Positions 8,897-18,716 of a DNA stretch of 64,000 nucleotides are shown piece after piece (positions within the stretch are counted from its first letter, which is position 1; every line of letters starts with the position of its first letter). The translations under genes were made by a program, and so were the position numbers. The notes below the pieces were generated by a model. That model was not told where the DNA came from, made no database searches, and saw only the letters and a program-made list of their open reading frames with translations. Source of the DNA: Bacteroidaceae bacterium (GTDB taxonomy: Bacteria; Bacteroidota; Bacteroidia; Bacteroidales; Bacteroidaceae); assembly GCA_017469925.1 (NCBI GenBank), contig JAFUFK010000023.1, positions 1 through 64,000 on the forward strand. The letters run 5' to 3'.

Positions 8897-8928
8897 AAGC
8901 CCCGTTCTCGATGAAATGGGGCTTTTTT
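8893..8928 (-). terminator. intrinsic terminator of the FAS1-SusCD operon
   Basis: A perfect 11-bp stem (8893-8903 with 8918-8928) has a GC core and A/T-run ends, so it can act on either strand. It lies 9 bp after the stop of the last SusD gene and separates the operon from the FG-GAP gene. Confidence 0.85.
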
Positions 8929-8936
8929 GATGTTTC

Positions 8937-10616
8937 CTAGTTATTGAGCCACCATGCATTTGCGTTACTCAAGCGGCTCCGAATGCTCTCAGAATCTGCG
9001 AAACGGCGGCTTACACGTTCTGCCGCATAGGCAGGCCATTGGTCACGATGTCGGCTGATACGTAAGAGGTCGAAGAAGCGATTGCCCTCGAATGCTGTTT
9101 CGGCAGCCATTTCTTCAAGTATCATGTCCTCGACAACGAGAATGCTATCCTGTAATGAAGCCTGCTCTCCGATGACGTAGTCCTCTTTGTCGAAACTGAT
9201 ACCACGTCCCAGCCCACGCCGCGCAGTTCCTATATTCCGGATGTCACCATAGGTATGTGCCCATGAGAAGTCGGTGTACGGCTCGCCTTGCAATTCCCAG
9301 GGCGAAACCTTCAGTGTGTCGTTTAGCGTATCTTCGGTCAGTCCGTACTTAAGTACGGCAAAGGCCACCGAGGGTTTTCCCAGTCGGTTCAGGGCTTCGG
9401 CCAACCGCAGATAGACGTGCGGTGTGCGCAAGAGCGGAATCTGGCGGGTGAAGTTCAGCGACGCGTTAGCTTCGTTCTCTGGGTCGTAGCCACTGCCGTC
9501 GTTGGTTAGTGCCTGATTATACTTATTGATGAGTAGCAGCTCCTGATTGGCCGTGAATGTGAACGTGCCGTATGTGGCGGGCAGATTGCGACCGCTGCGA
9601 TTGACGGCCTGTCCGCGCAGGTCGTTCTGGAAGTAGGCGCCGATGGTCTGACCATTCACCGGAGTGAAGAAGTACGGGCGCTGGCTCATCCACTCTACAA
9701 ACGACGAGGCAGGTACGACGCTGGGCACGGTGTTGTAGGCCAGACGGATGAGCGAAGGGTGATACTCGCGGGCATCGCTGCTATAGGCCATCTGGAAGAG
9801 CATCTCGCCAGTGTAACTGCCAGAGTGGTTCATTGAGGCTTCGGTGCGTGTGTTATTGTTCCAGTCGTTACAATATCCTTCGTTGATGGTGAGGCGGTGC
9901 TGGCGGATGTAGTCGTAGTAGAGCCGGGCAGCGTCTTCGTAGTGATTGAGGAAGAGGTGCAGATCTGCCACGAAGAGGGAAAGGGGCACGAAGAGGGAAG
10001 TGGTTTGAATCCCATCGACAGAACCATAGTCGAGGTGGCGTACACCGAGGTAAGGTGTCAGGTCGTCGATGAGCAGCTGGGCTGTCTCTTCGATACGCTT
10101 CACAGGATACTCGGCCAGCGTGCTTTCGAGACTGAGCAGTGGCTTGTCGATATAGTTCACTTCGCCGAAGGCCAAGGCCATCATCCAATAGGTCCAGTCG
10201 CGTAGGGCACGAATGGCCACGTATTCAGGCAGCATCACCCGCGTCTGGTAGTCCACGATGGTGGTGTCCATACGCTCCAGGGCGAAGTTGCAGTTGTTGA
10301 TGACCGAATAGTAGTCCATGCGTTCGGCGTATTGGTTGCCTTCTTCGATAGCGAAGTTAGCCACGTCCTGCAAGTCCTTTGCCGCATCGGTGGTGGTTGC
10401 CATCAGGTCGCCGCGCAGTTCGCCCAGCAACACGTATCGCTCGCCCAGACGCTGGAATTGCGACAGGATGCCCATTGCGCTGTACAGCGAATCGCCCGGG
10501 TGTTCGATGCGTTCGCCATTGTCCACTACGACACTGGTCGACTCGGTATCGAACACATCCTCACACGATGTCAGTGTCAGCAGACCTACTATTATATATA
10601 ACGTATAGCGTTTCAT
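8937..10616 (-). CDS. SusD/RagB-family glycan-binding lipoprotein
   Basis: 559 residues. The N-terminus M-K-R-Y-T-L-Y-I-I-V-G-L-L-T-L-T-S-C is a lipoprotein signal with Cys18 followed by E-D, as in outer-surface lipoproteins. The body has the alpha-helical TPR-like SusD fold pattern, for example A-I-R-A-L-R-D-W-T-Y-W near residue 133, and a C-terminal region with E-E-M-A-A-E-T-A-F-E-G-N-R-F-F-D-L-L-R, the best conserved SusD signature. It would form the lid of the SusC transporter encoded 26 bp upstream. It is the last gene of the operon that starts with the FAS1 gene at 24736. Confidence 0.95.
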   Translation of the reverse strand: MKRYTLYIIVGLLTLTSCEDVFDTESTSVVVDNGERIEHPGDSLYSAMGILSQFQRLGERYVLLGELRGDLMATTTDAAKDLQDVANFAIEEGNQYAERMDYYSVINNCNFALERMDTTIVDYQTRVMLPEYVAIRALRDWTYWMMALAFGEVNYIDKPLLSLESTLAEYPVKRIEETAQLLIDDLTPYLGVRHLDYGSVDGIQTTSLFVPLSLFVADLHLFLNHYEDAARLYYDYIRQHRLTINEGYCNDWNNNTRTEASMNHSGSYTGEMLFQMAYSSDAREYHPSLIRLAYNTVPSVVPASSFVEWMSQRPYFFTPVNGQTIGAYFQNDLRGQAVNRSGRNLPATYGTFTFTANQELLLINKYNQALTNDGSGYDPENEANASLNFTRQIPLLRTPHVYLRLAEALNRLGKPSVAFAVLKYGLTEDTLNDTLKVSPWELQGEPYTDFSWAHTYGDIRNIGTARRGLGRGISFDKEDYVIGEQASLQDSILVVEDMILEEMAAETAFEGNRFFDLLRISRHRDQWPAYAAERVSRRFADSESIRSRLSNANAWWLNN

Positions 10617-10642
10617 ATCGATTATGAATTACGAGTTACGGA

Positions 10643-13600
10643 TTACAGGTTAATCTTTACACCGAGTTGGAACGAGCGGGACGATGGAACGAGCCCAGTG
10701 TCTACGCCCTGATACAGCACGGAAGTCGAAGCAGAGAACTCTGGGTCGGCACCCAGGTACCGGGTGAGGGTGAAGAGGTTGTTGGCCGATGCCCAGACAG
10801 ACAGGCCTTGAAGCACGGAGGAGTGCAAGGGAATGTCGTAGGTGAGTTGCAAGCGACGTAACTTCAGGAACGACGCATCCTCAATCCAGCGGTCACTGGT
10901 GCGGCTGTTACCCATCGGGTCGCCGTAGGTGGCACGTGGAATGTCGGTCGTCTGGCCGTCAGCCGTCCAACGGTTCTCCATGGCCGCAGTCTGGTTCCAC
11001 AGGCTGCTTCCCGACTCCAGTTGCTGGCGCAAGGCATTGTAGGCCTCACCACCAATGCTGTAGCCAAACACACCGTCTAGCGTGAGGCGTTTCCAGCGAA
11101 GTTGCAGGTTGAAGTTACCGAAGACATCGGGATTCGGATTGCCCAGGATGATGCGGTCCTTGTCGTTGATGATGCCGTCGCCATTCTGGTCAACGAAGCG
11201 AACATCGCCAGCTTCGAAGGGAACCTCGGCGCCGTTCTCGGCCACGATTCGGAGGTTGGCCTGTGCGGCCTCGGCTGCATCGCGGAACACGCCGGCGGTC
11301 TTCCAGCCGTAGAATACGCCAGCCGACTGGCCTTGGGCGGTCAGGATGGTGGCACCGGCAATGTCGGTCGTGAACGCGCCGTTGCGGAGTTTCTGTATCT
11401 TGTTATTGTAATGTCCCATCATGATACCGAGGGTCAACTTCCAGTCCTTGCGGTCGACGAGGCGGGCCGAGGTTGTGACCTCGAAGCCCCGATTCGTCAG
11501 TTCACCGTCGTTGTCCCAGTAATATTTCATGCCAGCTACGTCGTTGAGCTGTTTGCGTGTTACGAGATCGCTGGTACGGGCCCAGAAGACATCGGCTGCC
11601 ACTTGCCAGCGGTTCTTGAGCATCGACAGGTCGATGCCGAACGAGGCACGTCGCGTGGTTTCCCATTTCAGTCCTTCATTGCCGATGTTTGTCAAGTAGA
11701 GTCCCGGCGCGTCTTGTACCGACGAGGCTGTTTGGCGATAGGTACGGTTGGCGAAAAGCGGTAGGCGGTCGTTTCCCGTCTGACTGAGGGTGACGTGCAA
11801 CTGCGCCTTGTTGATGCCGCGCAAGGGACGCATCCAACGTTCGCTGCTCAGCAGCCATGCGGCCGATAACGAAGGATTGAAGGCCCAACTTACACCTGCC
11901 ATCTTCAGCCCGTCGGCTTCCTTGCCGTAGCGCGACGAGGTGGAGAGTTCCAGTCCGAGCTTGACGAAATACTTGTTAAGATAGCCGTAGTCAGCCGTCA
12001 GGAACCAGGCGGCATCGCGCTCCTTATAGTTGTCGCCTTCTATCCAACGCAGGTAGCTGTTCGTGTTAGACAGGGCGCGCATGAAGTCGGATCCCGTGTT
12101 GTAACCCAAGCCACTGTTCCACTTGTAATACGTATTGTAGAAGCGTCCGCCTGCGGCCAGGCGTAGGTCGTTGCGGTACGAGTCGAGCACTGTCCAGTCG
12201 AGCCGTCCCTCGGCGCTCAGGGTGCTTTGGCGTGCCATCAGGCTTCCCACCATGTTCAGTGCCGTGTTATAGACCTCCCCTTGCTCATTCAACAGGGGCA
12301 TGTCGGCTACACCATGGTCGGGCAGGAAGATGTCTTCGGCCGTCTTGTCCCAGGTGAAGCCTAGGATGGCACTCAACTTGAGGCGGTCTGTGAAACTGTA
12401 CGACGGTCGCAGGTTCAGGTTAAAGCGATACTTGTCCAGGTCGGGCAGATTGTCGTCTACGAGGGCTATGGGGTTTCCCACGCCCAGTTCGTCGGTGTCG
12501 TTCATGCGATTCGTGGTCTGTCCGCTTAGGTTATGCTGCCAGGGGCCGTAGAGAGGCGATTTGATGAGCGACTGATACACGGGGTTGCGTACTTCGTTCA
12601 GTCCGTCAAAGTTCACGCGCGTCATGGTCTGTGCGTAGGCGATGTCGGCGGCCAGGAACAGGCGTTTCGTGAGTTTGATGTCGCTGTTAAAGCGCACGTT
12701 CAGGCGACCAAAACTGGTGCCGTCCACGTTGCCGTCGTTCTTGCCGTAGCCAAGCGAGAAGCGGTAGAGTGCGATGTCGTCGCCGCCCGCTACGTTGATG
12801 CCGTAGTTCTGTAGGAAAGCCGTCTTGTTTACTTCGCCGAACCAGTCGGTCTGCTGGTGGGTGTCCCAGTAGTAGGACTTCGAAAGGTCGTTCTCCGTGA
12901 AGTGTAGCTGCTGGCGCTCCTCCGCTTTCAGCCCGCGCATGACGTCGGTGGCATAGCGGGTGTAGGCCGTGGCATCCATCATGGGCATGGAGCGGAAGGG
13001 CGTCTGGAAGCCCATGCTGACGTTGGCTTCAATCTTTGTGGCCATGTCCTTGGCTCGCTTCGTCGTAATGCATACCACACCGGCAGCGCCTTTGGACCCC
13101 CAGATGGCCGAACCGTCCTTCAGCACCTCCACCCGTTCGATGTCGTCGGGGTCAAGCATGGTCAGGGGATTGTTGCTGTAGCCTGTCACAAGGCTTCGGG
13201 CATCCTCTTGCATCTGCCATTCCACGCCGTCGATGATAAACAGCGGTTGACTACTGAGGTTGATGGACTGCAGACCACGTACGAAGTAAGTGTCACCCGA
13301 GCCAGGCTGGCCGCTTTGTTGGGTCGAATGCAGGGGGCCTTCGATGTGCAGTTTAAGTTCCGATGGAGTGGTGCCCTCCAGGCGGTCGAGCAGGACAATG
13401 TCCACGACCGTACGTCCTTGCACGGCTACGGTCTGGCGCTCGCAGCCTGGGGCGGTGACAATCAAGGGTACATCGAGCGACGGAAGCTTTATCTCATAGG
13501 AACCGTCGTCGTCGGTCATAGCACTGACCTTCAGGTTGGGTGATGTCAGTCCTACGCCTGCAAAACCCTCGCCCGTGGTGGCACGGACGATGCGACCGCG

Positions 13601-13681
13601 CACTGTGTACGTTTCTTGTGCACTGACCCATGCGGGAGTCAGCAGCATCACGTAAAGCAATATAGATTTTAGTATCTTCAT
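10643..13681 (-). CDS. SusC/RagA-family TonB-dependent outer-membrane transporter
   Basis: 1012 residues with a type I signal peptide (cleavage near V-S-A-Q). The N-terminal carboxypeptidase-regulatory-like domain (about 25-105) begins V-R-G-R-I-V. A plug domain (about 125-220) contains F-V-R-G-L-Q-S-I, P-L-F-I-I-D-G-V and I-E-R-V-E-V-L-K-D-G-S-A-I-W-G-S-K-G-A-A-G-V, all SusC hallmarks. The rest is the barrel, with the D-x-N-x-D-G pattern (D-Q-N-G-D-G-I-I-N-D) near residue 840. It should import oligosaccharides together with the SusD-like protein downstream. It is one of two SusC genes in the operon; the two are clearly divergent, so two ligands or two sizes of ligand are likely. Confidence 0.95.
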   Translation of the reverse strand: MKILKSILLYVMLLTPAWVSAQETYTVRGRIVRATTGEGFAGVGLTSPNLKVSAMTDDDGSYEIKLPSLDVPLIVTAPGCERQTVAVQGRTVVDIVLLDRLEGTTPSELKLHIEGPLHSTQQSGQPGSGDTYFVRGLQSINLSSQPLFIIDGVEWQMQEDARSLVTGYSNNPLTMLDPDDIERVEVLKDGSAIWGSKGAAGVVCITTKRAKDMATKIEANVSMGFQTPFRSMPMMDATAYTRYATDVMRGLKAEERQQLHFTENDLSKSYYWDTHQQTDWFGEVNKTAFLQNYGINVAGGDDIALYRFSLGYGKNDGNVDGTSFGRLNVRFNSDIKLTKRLFLAADIAYAQTMTRVNFDGLNEVRNPVYQSLIKSPLYGPWQHNLSGQTTNRMNDTDELGVGNPIALVDDNLPDLDKYRFNLNLRPSYSFTDRLKLSAILGFTWDKTAEDIFLPDHGVADMPLLNEQGEVYNTALNMVGSLMARQSTLSAEGRLDWTVLDSYRNDLRLAAGGRFYNTYYKWNSGLGYNTGSDFMRALSNTNSYLRWIEGDNYKERDAAWFLTADYGYLNKYFVKLGLELSTSSRYGKEADGLKMAGVSWAFNPSLSAAWLLSSERWMRPLRGINKAQLHVTLSQTGNDRLPLFANRTYRQTASSVQDAPGLYLTNIGNEGLKWETTRRASFGIDLSMLKNRWQVAADVFWARTSDLVTRKQLNDVAGMKYYWDNDGELTNRGFEVTTSARLVDRKDWKLTLGIMMGHYNNKIQKLRNGAFTTDIAGATILTAQGQSAGVFYGWKTAGVFRDAAEAAQANLRIVAENGAEVPFEAGDVRFVDQNGDGIINDKDRIILGNPNPDVFGNFNLQLRWKRLTLDGVFGYSIGGEAYNALRQQLESGSSLWNQTAAMENRWTADGQTTDIPRATYGDPMGNSRTSDRWIEDASFLKLRRLQLTYDIPLHSSVLQGLSVWASANNLFTLTRYLGADPEFSASTSVLYQGVDTGLVPSSRSFQLGVKINL

Positions 13682-13691
13682 GATTCGAGGA

Positions 13692-15236
13692 TTATTCGGT
13701 TACGGGAACAAAGCGGACACAATCGACACGGAACTTGCGGACGTAGCCGTTGCGGGCATCGGTGGCTGTAACACGTGTGCGCACTTGCAGTGTAGTGGTG
13801 GGAGTGATGTCGAGTGAGGCGTTGGCTGGTTGCAGATGCCAGAGGCCATCGTAGAAGTCGGTGACGGGCAGTTCTACGCCTTCGAAGGCTTTCACAGAAA
13901 TGATGCCGGGACGGGGCTCACCGTCGGCCGTCATGCCGCTAATCTCTATGGGCGTGCTCATGTTCTTGGCCGTGGAGCGACCGTTGGCACCACGGTACAT
14001 CATCTGGAAGACAACCTTGGTCTTTTCTTCGGCCAGATTGGAGCCGTCGACGATGGGATTAACGAAATCGACGTAGACATCGTATTTCGTGGCCAGCGCA
14101 TCGGCGATGTAGAAGGTGACACCGCCATCGACGTTGCCGCTCGACACCTCCAGGTAACTGTCTTCGCTGAGGCCCTGCACCAGACTCGACACGTCGGTGT
14201 TGCGAATGTAGCAGTTGGAGCCGGAGAGGGCGACACGGCTGTCCATGTCCTCGGCTTCGGTGATGAGCCGGTGCTTCCATACGCAGGTGTCGTTGGCGTT
14301 CAATTGTGCGGAGGCAACATAAATCACACCATTCGAGCCCTCGATGCGTTCGTAGCCGGCCAGATACTCGCGGACGGGCTTAATGACCTGCCCCGTTACG
14401 GTGATGAGGCTGTCGGCCTCTTCGTCGATGATGCCGCGGAAAGTCAGTCCACCCAGTATGGCCTGGCCCGTCTGCACCTGCTGGATGCTGTCGGCGGCCT
14501 GTGGGGCGGCGTTGTAGGTGACGAAGGCCGGTGCCACGCGCCCTACCTCTTGCTGCCAGGCGGCATTGTTGGGCAGAATCATCGTGAACAGGGAGTCCTC
14601 GTCGGCGATGTCGCCGATGCCGTACTTCGCATCCTCGAGCAGGGGATTGTAGTCCGCGAAGACGCTGTCGTAGGTTGTGGAGTGGCGTTCATCATAGACC
14701 TGTTGGTCGAACTGCGCCACGAAGGCCGACACGTCGCTGAACCGCTCGTCGGCGTCCATCAGCTCGCGTATATTATATTTGTAAGGTATTTGTCCCGACA
14801 GCTTATGCAACAGGCCATTCTCAGCCGCGATGTTGGCCTCGGCGATGTCCACCCCGTTAAACGTGCTGGTGCTGCTGTACTGCATGGTCTTGCCGTTGAG
14901 CATCTGTATGCGTCCCGTCGTGGAGGTGGGATTGCTGAAGCGGGCAATGTGGTTGCTGACCAGCCGACGTACGGCGGCCAGGTCGGTGAGGTCGAGTTCG
15001 GCGAGCGCCTGGTCGGTAGGTGCCCACACGGTGTAAGTCTGGTTGCCGAGTAACAGCGTGTCGGTCCCCGTTAGCCGCAGTGCTTGGGCAAACTTCGAGA
15101 GACTGCCGTCGCTGGCGATGAGGGTCATCAGGCGTTCGCCTCCTGCGTTGCCCGAACGGTCGTAGTGGTCATCCCAGTCGCTCTGGCAGGCCGAGGCCAT
15201 CAGGACCATTAACGATAAATATAGAATCTTCTTCAT
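13692..15236 (-). CDS. fasciclin (FAS1)-domain lipoprotein, third of three
   Basis: 514 residues. The lipoprotein signal ends at Cys17 (L-M-A-S-A-C), followed by Q-S-D-W-D-D, a probable surface-export signal. FAS1 hallmarks are V-W-A-P-T-D-Q-A near residue 70 and N-G-L-L-H-K-L-S near 142, with a second, weaker FAS1-like segment (M-I-L-P-N-N-A-A-W) near 218. The C-terminal 190 residues look like a beta-sandwich with no family I can name. It sits 10 bp before the SusC gene and 39 bp after the second FAS1 gene, so it probably works at the cell surface with the SusCD complex, perhaps in binding glycan or glycoprotein. No enzyme motif is visible. Confidence 0.8.
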   Translation of the reverse strand: MKKILYLSLMVLMASACQSDWDDHYDRSGNAGGERLMTLIASDGSLSKFAQALRLTGTDTLLLGNQTYTVWAPTDQALAELDLTDLAAVRRLVSNHIARFSNPTSTTGRIQMLNGKTMQYSSTSTFNGVDIAEANIAAENGLLHKLSGQIPYKYNIRELMDADERFSDVSAFVAQFDQQVYDERHSTTYDSVFADYNPLLEDAKYGIGDIADEDSLFTMILPNNAAWQQEVGRVAPAFVTYNAAPQAADSIQQVQTGQAILGGLTFRGIIDEEADSLITVTGQVIKPVREYLAGYERIEGSNGVIYVASAQLNANDTCVWKHRLITEAEDMDSRVALSGSNCYIRNTDVSSLVQGLSEDSYLEVSSGNVDGGVTFYIADALATKYDVYVDFVNPIVDGSNLAEEKTKVVFQMMYRGANGRSTAKNMSTPIEISGMTADGEPRPGIISVKAFEGVELPVTDFYDGLWHLQPANASLDITPTTTLQVRTRVTATDARNGYVRKFRVDCVRFVPVTE

Positions 15237-15275
15237 ATCCTTAATTATGATTATGAATGGTAAATTGTGAGTCTC

Positions 15276-17126
15276 TTATTCCCGGTCTTCATCCCGTATG
15301 AGGTCGACGGGAATGTACTCGATGTAGTCGGCGTGGAATTGGCGGCCACCGCCCTTGTCGTCCATGTTCTTCGCACGGAAGTAGTGGTAGCCGTAGTCCT
15401 GGAACAGGTATTGTCCGATGATGATGCGCAGGCACGCCGACATGTCCCTCAAGGTCTTTCCACCTTCCTGTCCTGTGTACATGCTGGTGGGGGCCTTCAT
15501 GTAACCATGGTTCCTCATCATCTTGTCGTTCTCGATGCCGTCGTCGCTGGTGTCCTCGTCGTGGACGTAGCCGATGCGTGGGTCGTTCTCGGCACCGTTG
15601 TACCCGATGGTCAGGTCAACGGGAATGCCGGCGATCTGCCCGTCGATGAAGAGTTGTGCGATGCCGCGCCAGTTCTCGGCACGGTAGCCCAAACGGATTT
15701 CGTAGTTGCCTGGCGGGACGGGCAACATCCGGAGCGTGAAGTCATACATCGGACCGGCGATGAGCATTTCGTCCGATTGGTAATTGGTCCAGCCGTCGGA
15801 GGCCCAGAGGGTGAGCGTAGAGCCCGTGTTGTACTTGAAGTAGTCGCCGCAAAAGTCTTGTGGGAAGGCACGGGCACTGGAGAGGTAGTCCCAGTTCCAG
15901 CGGATGTGGTTGTTGGTGAGTTGGGGCGCAACGCCGTAGAAGTCGAAGCGGATGCGCTTGTGCAGCACGTCGGTGGTCATCACTTCTTCGTCGTAGACAA
16001 GCAGGTTCTGCAACGTATGGATGTAGCCGTTCATGGTTTCGATATTAGAGGCCGACTCGTCCAGACGTACGCTTTGGCCGTTTCGTCTGCGGTTGATTTC
16101 GGGGCCGGCCTTAATCTCCATCATGCGGTAGGCAAGCATCGTCTCGTAGTATTCGTAGGCCTTCGAGCGGTAGGTCGGGGCGCAGGCAAAGCCTGTATAT
16201 ACCATCGAACCGGTGTTCATTTGGCGGTTCAGGATGTGATAGGCAATGAACCGATGCAGGGGATTCCGTTCCGAGGTGTAGTTGCCCAGATTCTCCGACC
16301 CGTACCATTGCTGGGCAAACTGTTCGACTGCGGCCAATGTGTCGCTCCCAACGATGGTCAGGCCAGCCTCGCGCAGGACTTCGTCGGTCTCGGCAAACAC
16401 CGTCCAGCCCAGTTTGCAGTGTTCGAAGTGGCTCTGCGACGGGTCTTCACCGTCGTAGTTCGTGGGGCCGGTGTAGTCAGGGTCGTAGAGGTCCGACATC
16501 TGGTCATTGAAGCCCGAGGCCTCGAACGCCCGTGCGAAGATGTGCAGCGTAGGTTGCTGTTGCAGGCGCTGCAGGAAGGTCTCTTCGGAAGGCTCTATTA
16601 CGTGATCCACGACATGCACCACGCCGTTGTGCACCTCATTGTCGGCACTGACGATGGTCGCGAGGCTGTTCACTACGATTTCGCGCTGTCCGAGGTCGTT
16701 GGTGGCAAAGCTGATTTGTATCGTGCGGTCTTGCATACTCAGCAGCGCCGTGGCGTTGTTGGTGAAGTCCGTGGTCAGGAACTCCTGTGAGTTATTGCGT
16801 ATGGTGCTGCTATACACCACTTTCTGCATGTCCTCCATGGTCAGGTCGTCCCACGTCTGTCCGCGTCCTTCCAGCCACTTTTCGATAGCCTCGTTGGTGG
16901 GTGGGAAGCAAGTGAAGTGACCGTAGATGCTCAGCAGCGACGTGTTGCCCGTCTGTTCGAGCATCTGATAGAAGCTGCTCAGTTCCGGCGTGTGTTGGCA
17001 GAAGCTGGCCACCGTTTCACCCGTGAAGGTGTACATGGCTTCGTCCTTGATGTCGTCGCTGTTGCAGGCGATGAGTGCTGTGGCGGTTACCGCCAGCAAG
17101 ACTATGTTCTTTACGATGTGCTTCAT
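15276..17126 (-). CDS. fasciclin (FAS1)-domain lipoprotein, second of three
   Basis: 616 residues, with a lipoprotein signal (A-L-I-A-C) followed by N-S-D-D, a likely surface-export motif. FAS1 hallmarks are F-P-P-T-N-E-A-I near residue 75 and V-H-N-G-V-V-H-V-V-D-H-V-I near 165-177. A second FAS1-like unit starts around 255 (W-T-V-F-A-E-T-D-E-V-L). The C-terminal part (about 420-616) contains a beta-rich module of unknown family with P-P-G-N-Y-E-I-R-L-G-Y. It is 3 bp after the SusD stop and 39 bp before the third FAS1 gene, so it is translated in the same operon. Confidence 0.8.
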   Translation of the reverse strand: MKHIVKNIVLLAVTATALIACNSDDIKDEAMYTFTGETVASFCQHTPELSSFYQMLEQTGNTSLLSIYGHFTCFPPTNEAIEKWLEGRGQTWDDLTMEDMQKVVYSSTIRNNSQEFLTTDFTNNATALLSMQDRTIQISFATNDLGQREIVVNSLATIVSADNEVHNGVVHVVDHVIEPSEETFLQRLQQQPTLHIFARAFEASGFNDQMSDLYDPDYTGPTNYDGEDPSQSHFEHCKLGWTVFAETDEVLREAGLTIVGSDTLAAVEQFAQQWYGSENLGNYTSERNPLHRFIAYHILNRQMNTGSMVYTGFACAPTYRSKAYEYYETMLAYRMMEIKAGPEINRRRNGQSVRLDESASNIETMNGYIHTLQNLLVYDEEVMTTDVLHKRIRFDFYGVAPQLTNNHIRWNWDYLSSARAFPQDFCGDYFKYNTGSTLTLWASDGWTNYQSDEMLIAGPMYDFTLRMLPVPPGNYEIRLGYRAENWRGIAQLFIDGQIAGIPVDLTIGYNGAENDPRIGYVHDEDTSDDGIENDKMMRNHGYMKAPTSMYTGQEGGKTLRDMSACLRIIIGQYLFQDYGYHYFRAKNMDDKGGGRQFHADYIEYIPVDLIRDEDRE

Positions 17127-17129
17127 GGC

Positions 17130-18674
17130 TTAGCGTGTTATGTCTGACGATGTTTCATAGAATCGGTTCTGGTGAAGCAGGGTGTTGGCCCTTAGTTCGT
17201 CGCGGTGGATGGGCAGGTAGATGGCATCCACGTCGTTGAGCTTCGGGCGGACGTCTGCCCACATGCTGACGATTTCCTCGTATTTCTTGCGCAGGTAGGT
17301 CTCGAGTACCTGTGTGGGAGTCCCTTCGCGACGCATACGGCGCACCAGGTCGAAGTAGCGTTTCCCTTCGAAGAGGAACTCGCGCTGCCGTTCGTCGAAC
17401 ACCAGGTTACGCACTTCGCTCTGGCTGTTGTAATTGCCTATGAGGCTTCCGGCCTCCAGGTCTGGGTTGGCACGGTCGTAGGTCAGCCCGCACAGGCGCA
17501 CGGCCTCTGCCAGTTGGTCGGCACCGCCCAGTTCGGCCAGCGCCTCGGCCTTCATCAGATAGACGTCGGGCAGGCGATAGAGAATCCAGTTGCAACGGGC
17601 ATCGCCCCACTGGAAGTCGCTCTCGCGGCCTGCCACGTTCGTCATGTTGGTGCGCAGGGCGATGTATTTCTTGATGGCGTAGTAGGCTCCGGCAGACACG
17701 AAGGCATTCATGCGGCGCAGGTCGCGTTGGGTGAGGAAGAGGTCGGTGCTTCCGCCCACGTTCGAGAAGTTGTAGCTGGACAACTGGGCGTCCGTGTTAT
17801 TGTCGCCGAAGAAGTCGCGCACGGCGTAGTTCTGGTTGTTCTGGTCGAGCTGCAGTTCCCAGATGCTCTCCTCGCTGTTGCCCGTGAAGAAGACATTGCG
17901 GAAGTACGTCGATGAACGTTCGAGTGTGATGGGATTCGTCGTGGTTGAGAGCACTTTGTCGCAGGCGTCGATGCACTCCTGATAGCGGTTGAGCCACAAG
18001 GCGATGTCGGCTTCCAGGGCCCAAACGGCCTTTTGCGTGATGCGTCCTTTCGTGTAGGGTATGTTTTCGGTCCACATGGCCGGGGCCTCCGTGTCGATGG
18101 CCTGCAAACCGGCCAGTTCCTGTGCCAGAATCTCGTCGCCGGCAGTCTGTGCCACCATGAAGGGGCGGCTGTCGTCCTCGTAAGGCTCTGTGACGTAGGG
18201 CACGTCCTTGAACGTGCGCACCAGCGTGAAGTAGCAGAAGGCGCGGATGGCTCGGGCTTCAGCCAGGTGCTGACGGAGCTCGGTGGTGGAATAGTCGGGG
18301 TCTTCGTCCTGGACACCAGGTGCATTGGCCAGAAGCGTATTGCATTGGTTAATGCACGTATAGAACTGACTCCAGCGGGTGTACTCGTTGGTGGCCGTGA
18401 TGTTGGCGGTCAGCATCTTATAGACGTTGTCTTCGCGGTTACGGCTGTCCAGCACGTTGTCGCTACGCACCTCGCCCCACACGAGCAGTCGCTTGATGAC
18501 TCCCTGGTCGGCCAGTGTACGGTAGCAGGCACCCATGGCACCTTCCACGTCACTCTTCTTCTTCCAGAAGTCCTCGCGCACCATTTCGCTCTCGGGTGGT
18601 GTCGAGAACCAGTCCTCGCAGGACGTAGTGAGGCTGAGCGTTGCCATGGCTATGATGATGTGTTTTGCTTTCAT
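17130..18674 (-). CDS. SusD/RagB-family glycan-binding lipoprotein
   Basis: 514 residues. The lipoprotein signal ends at Cys19 (L-T-T-S-C), followed by E-D-W-F. The SusD pattern is complete: N-terminal A-M-G-A-C-Y-R, the helical region A-E-A-R-A-I-R-A-F-C-Y-F near 135, the D-V-Y-L-M-K-A-E-A-L-A-E-L motif near 368, and the C-terminal E-R-Q-R-E-F-L-F-E-G-K-R-Y-F-D-L-V-R. It lies 42 bp after the larger SusC gene and overlaps nothing, with the FAS1 gene starting only 3 bp after its stop. It should cap the SusC encoded just upstream. Confidence 0.95.
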   Translation of the reverse strand: MKAKHIIIAMATLSLTTSCEDWFSTPPESEMVREDFWKKKSDVEGAMGACYRTLADQGVIKRLLVWGEVRSDNVLDSRNREDNVYKMLTANITATNEYTRWSQFYTCINQCNTLLANAPGVQDEDPDYSTTELRQHLAEARAIRAFCYFTLVRTFKDVPYVTEPYEDDSRPFMVAQTAGDEILAQELAGLQAIDTEAPAMWTENIPYTKGRITQKAVWALEADIALWLNRYQECIDACDKVLSTTTNPITLERSSTYFRNVFFTGNSEESIWELQLDQNNQNYAVRDFFGDNNTDAQLSSYNFSNVGGSTDLFLTQRDLRRMNAFVSAGAYYAIKKYIALRTNMTNVAGRESDFQWGDARCNWILYRLPDVYLMKAEALAELGGADQLAEAVRLCGLTYDRANPDLEAGSLIGNYNSQSEVRNLVFDERQREFLFEGKRYFDLVRRMRREGTPTQVLETYLRKKYEEIVSMWADVRPKLNDVDAIYLPIHRDELRANTLLHQNRFYETSSDITR

Positions 18675-18716
18675 ATAATTATCAATTGTCCATTATCAAT
18701 TGTTTATGTTCACGCA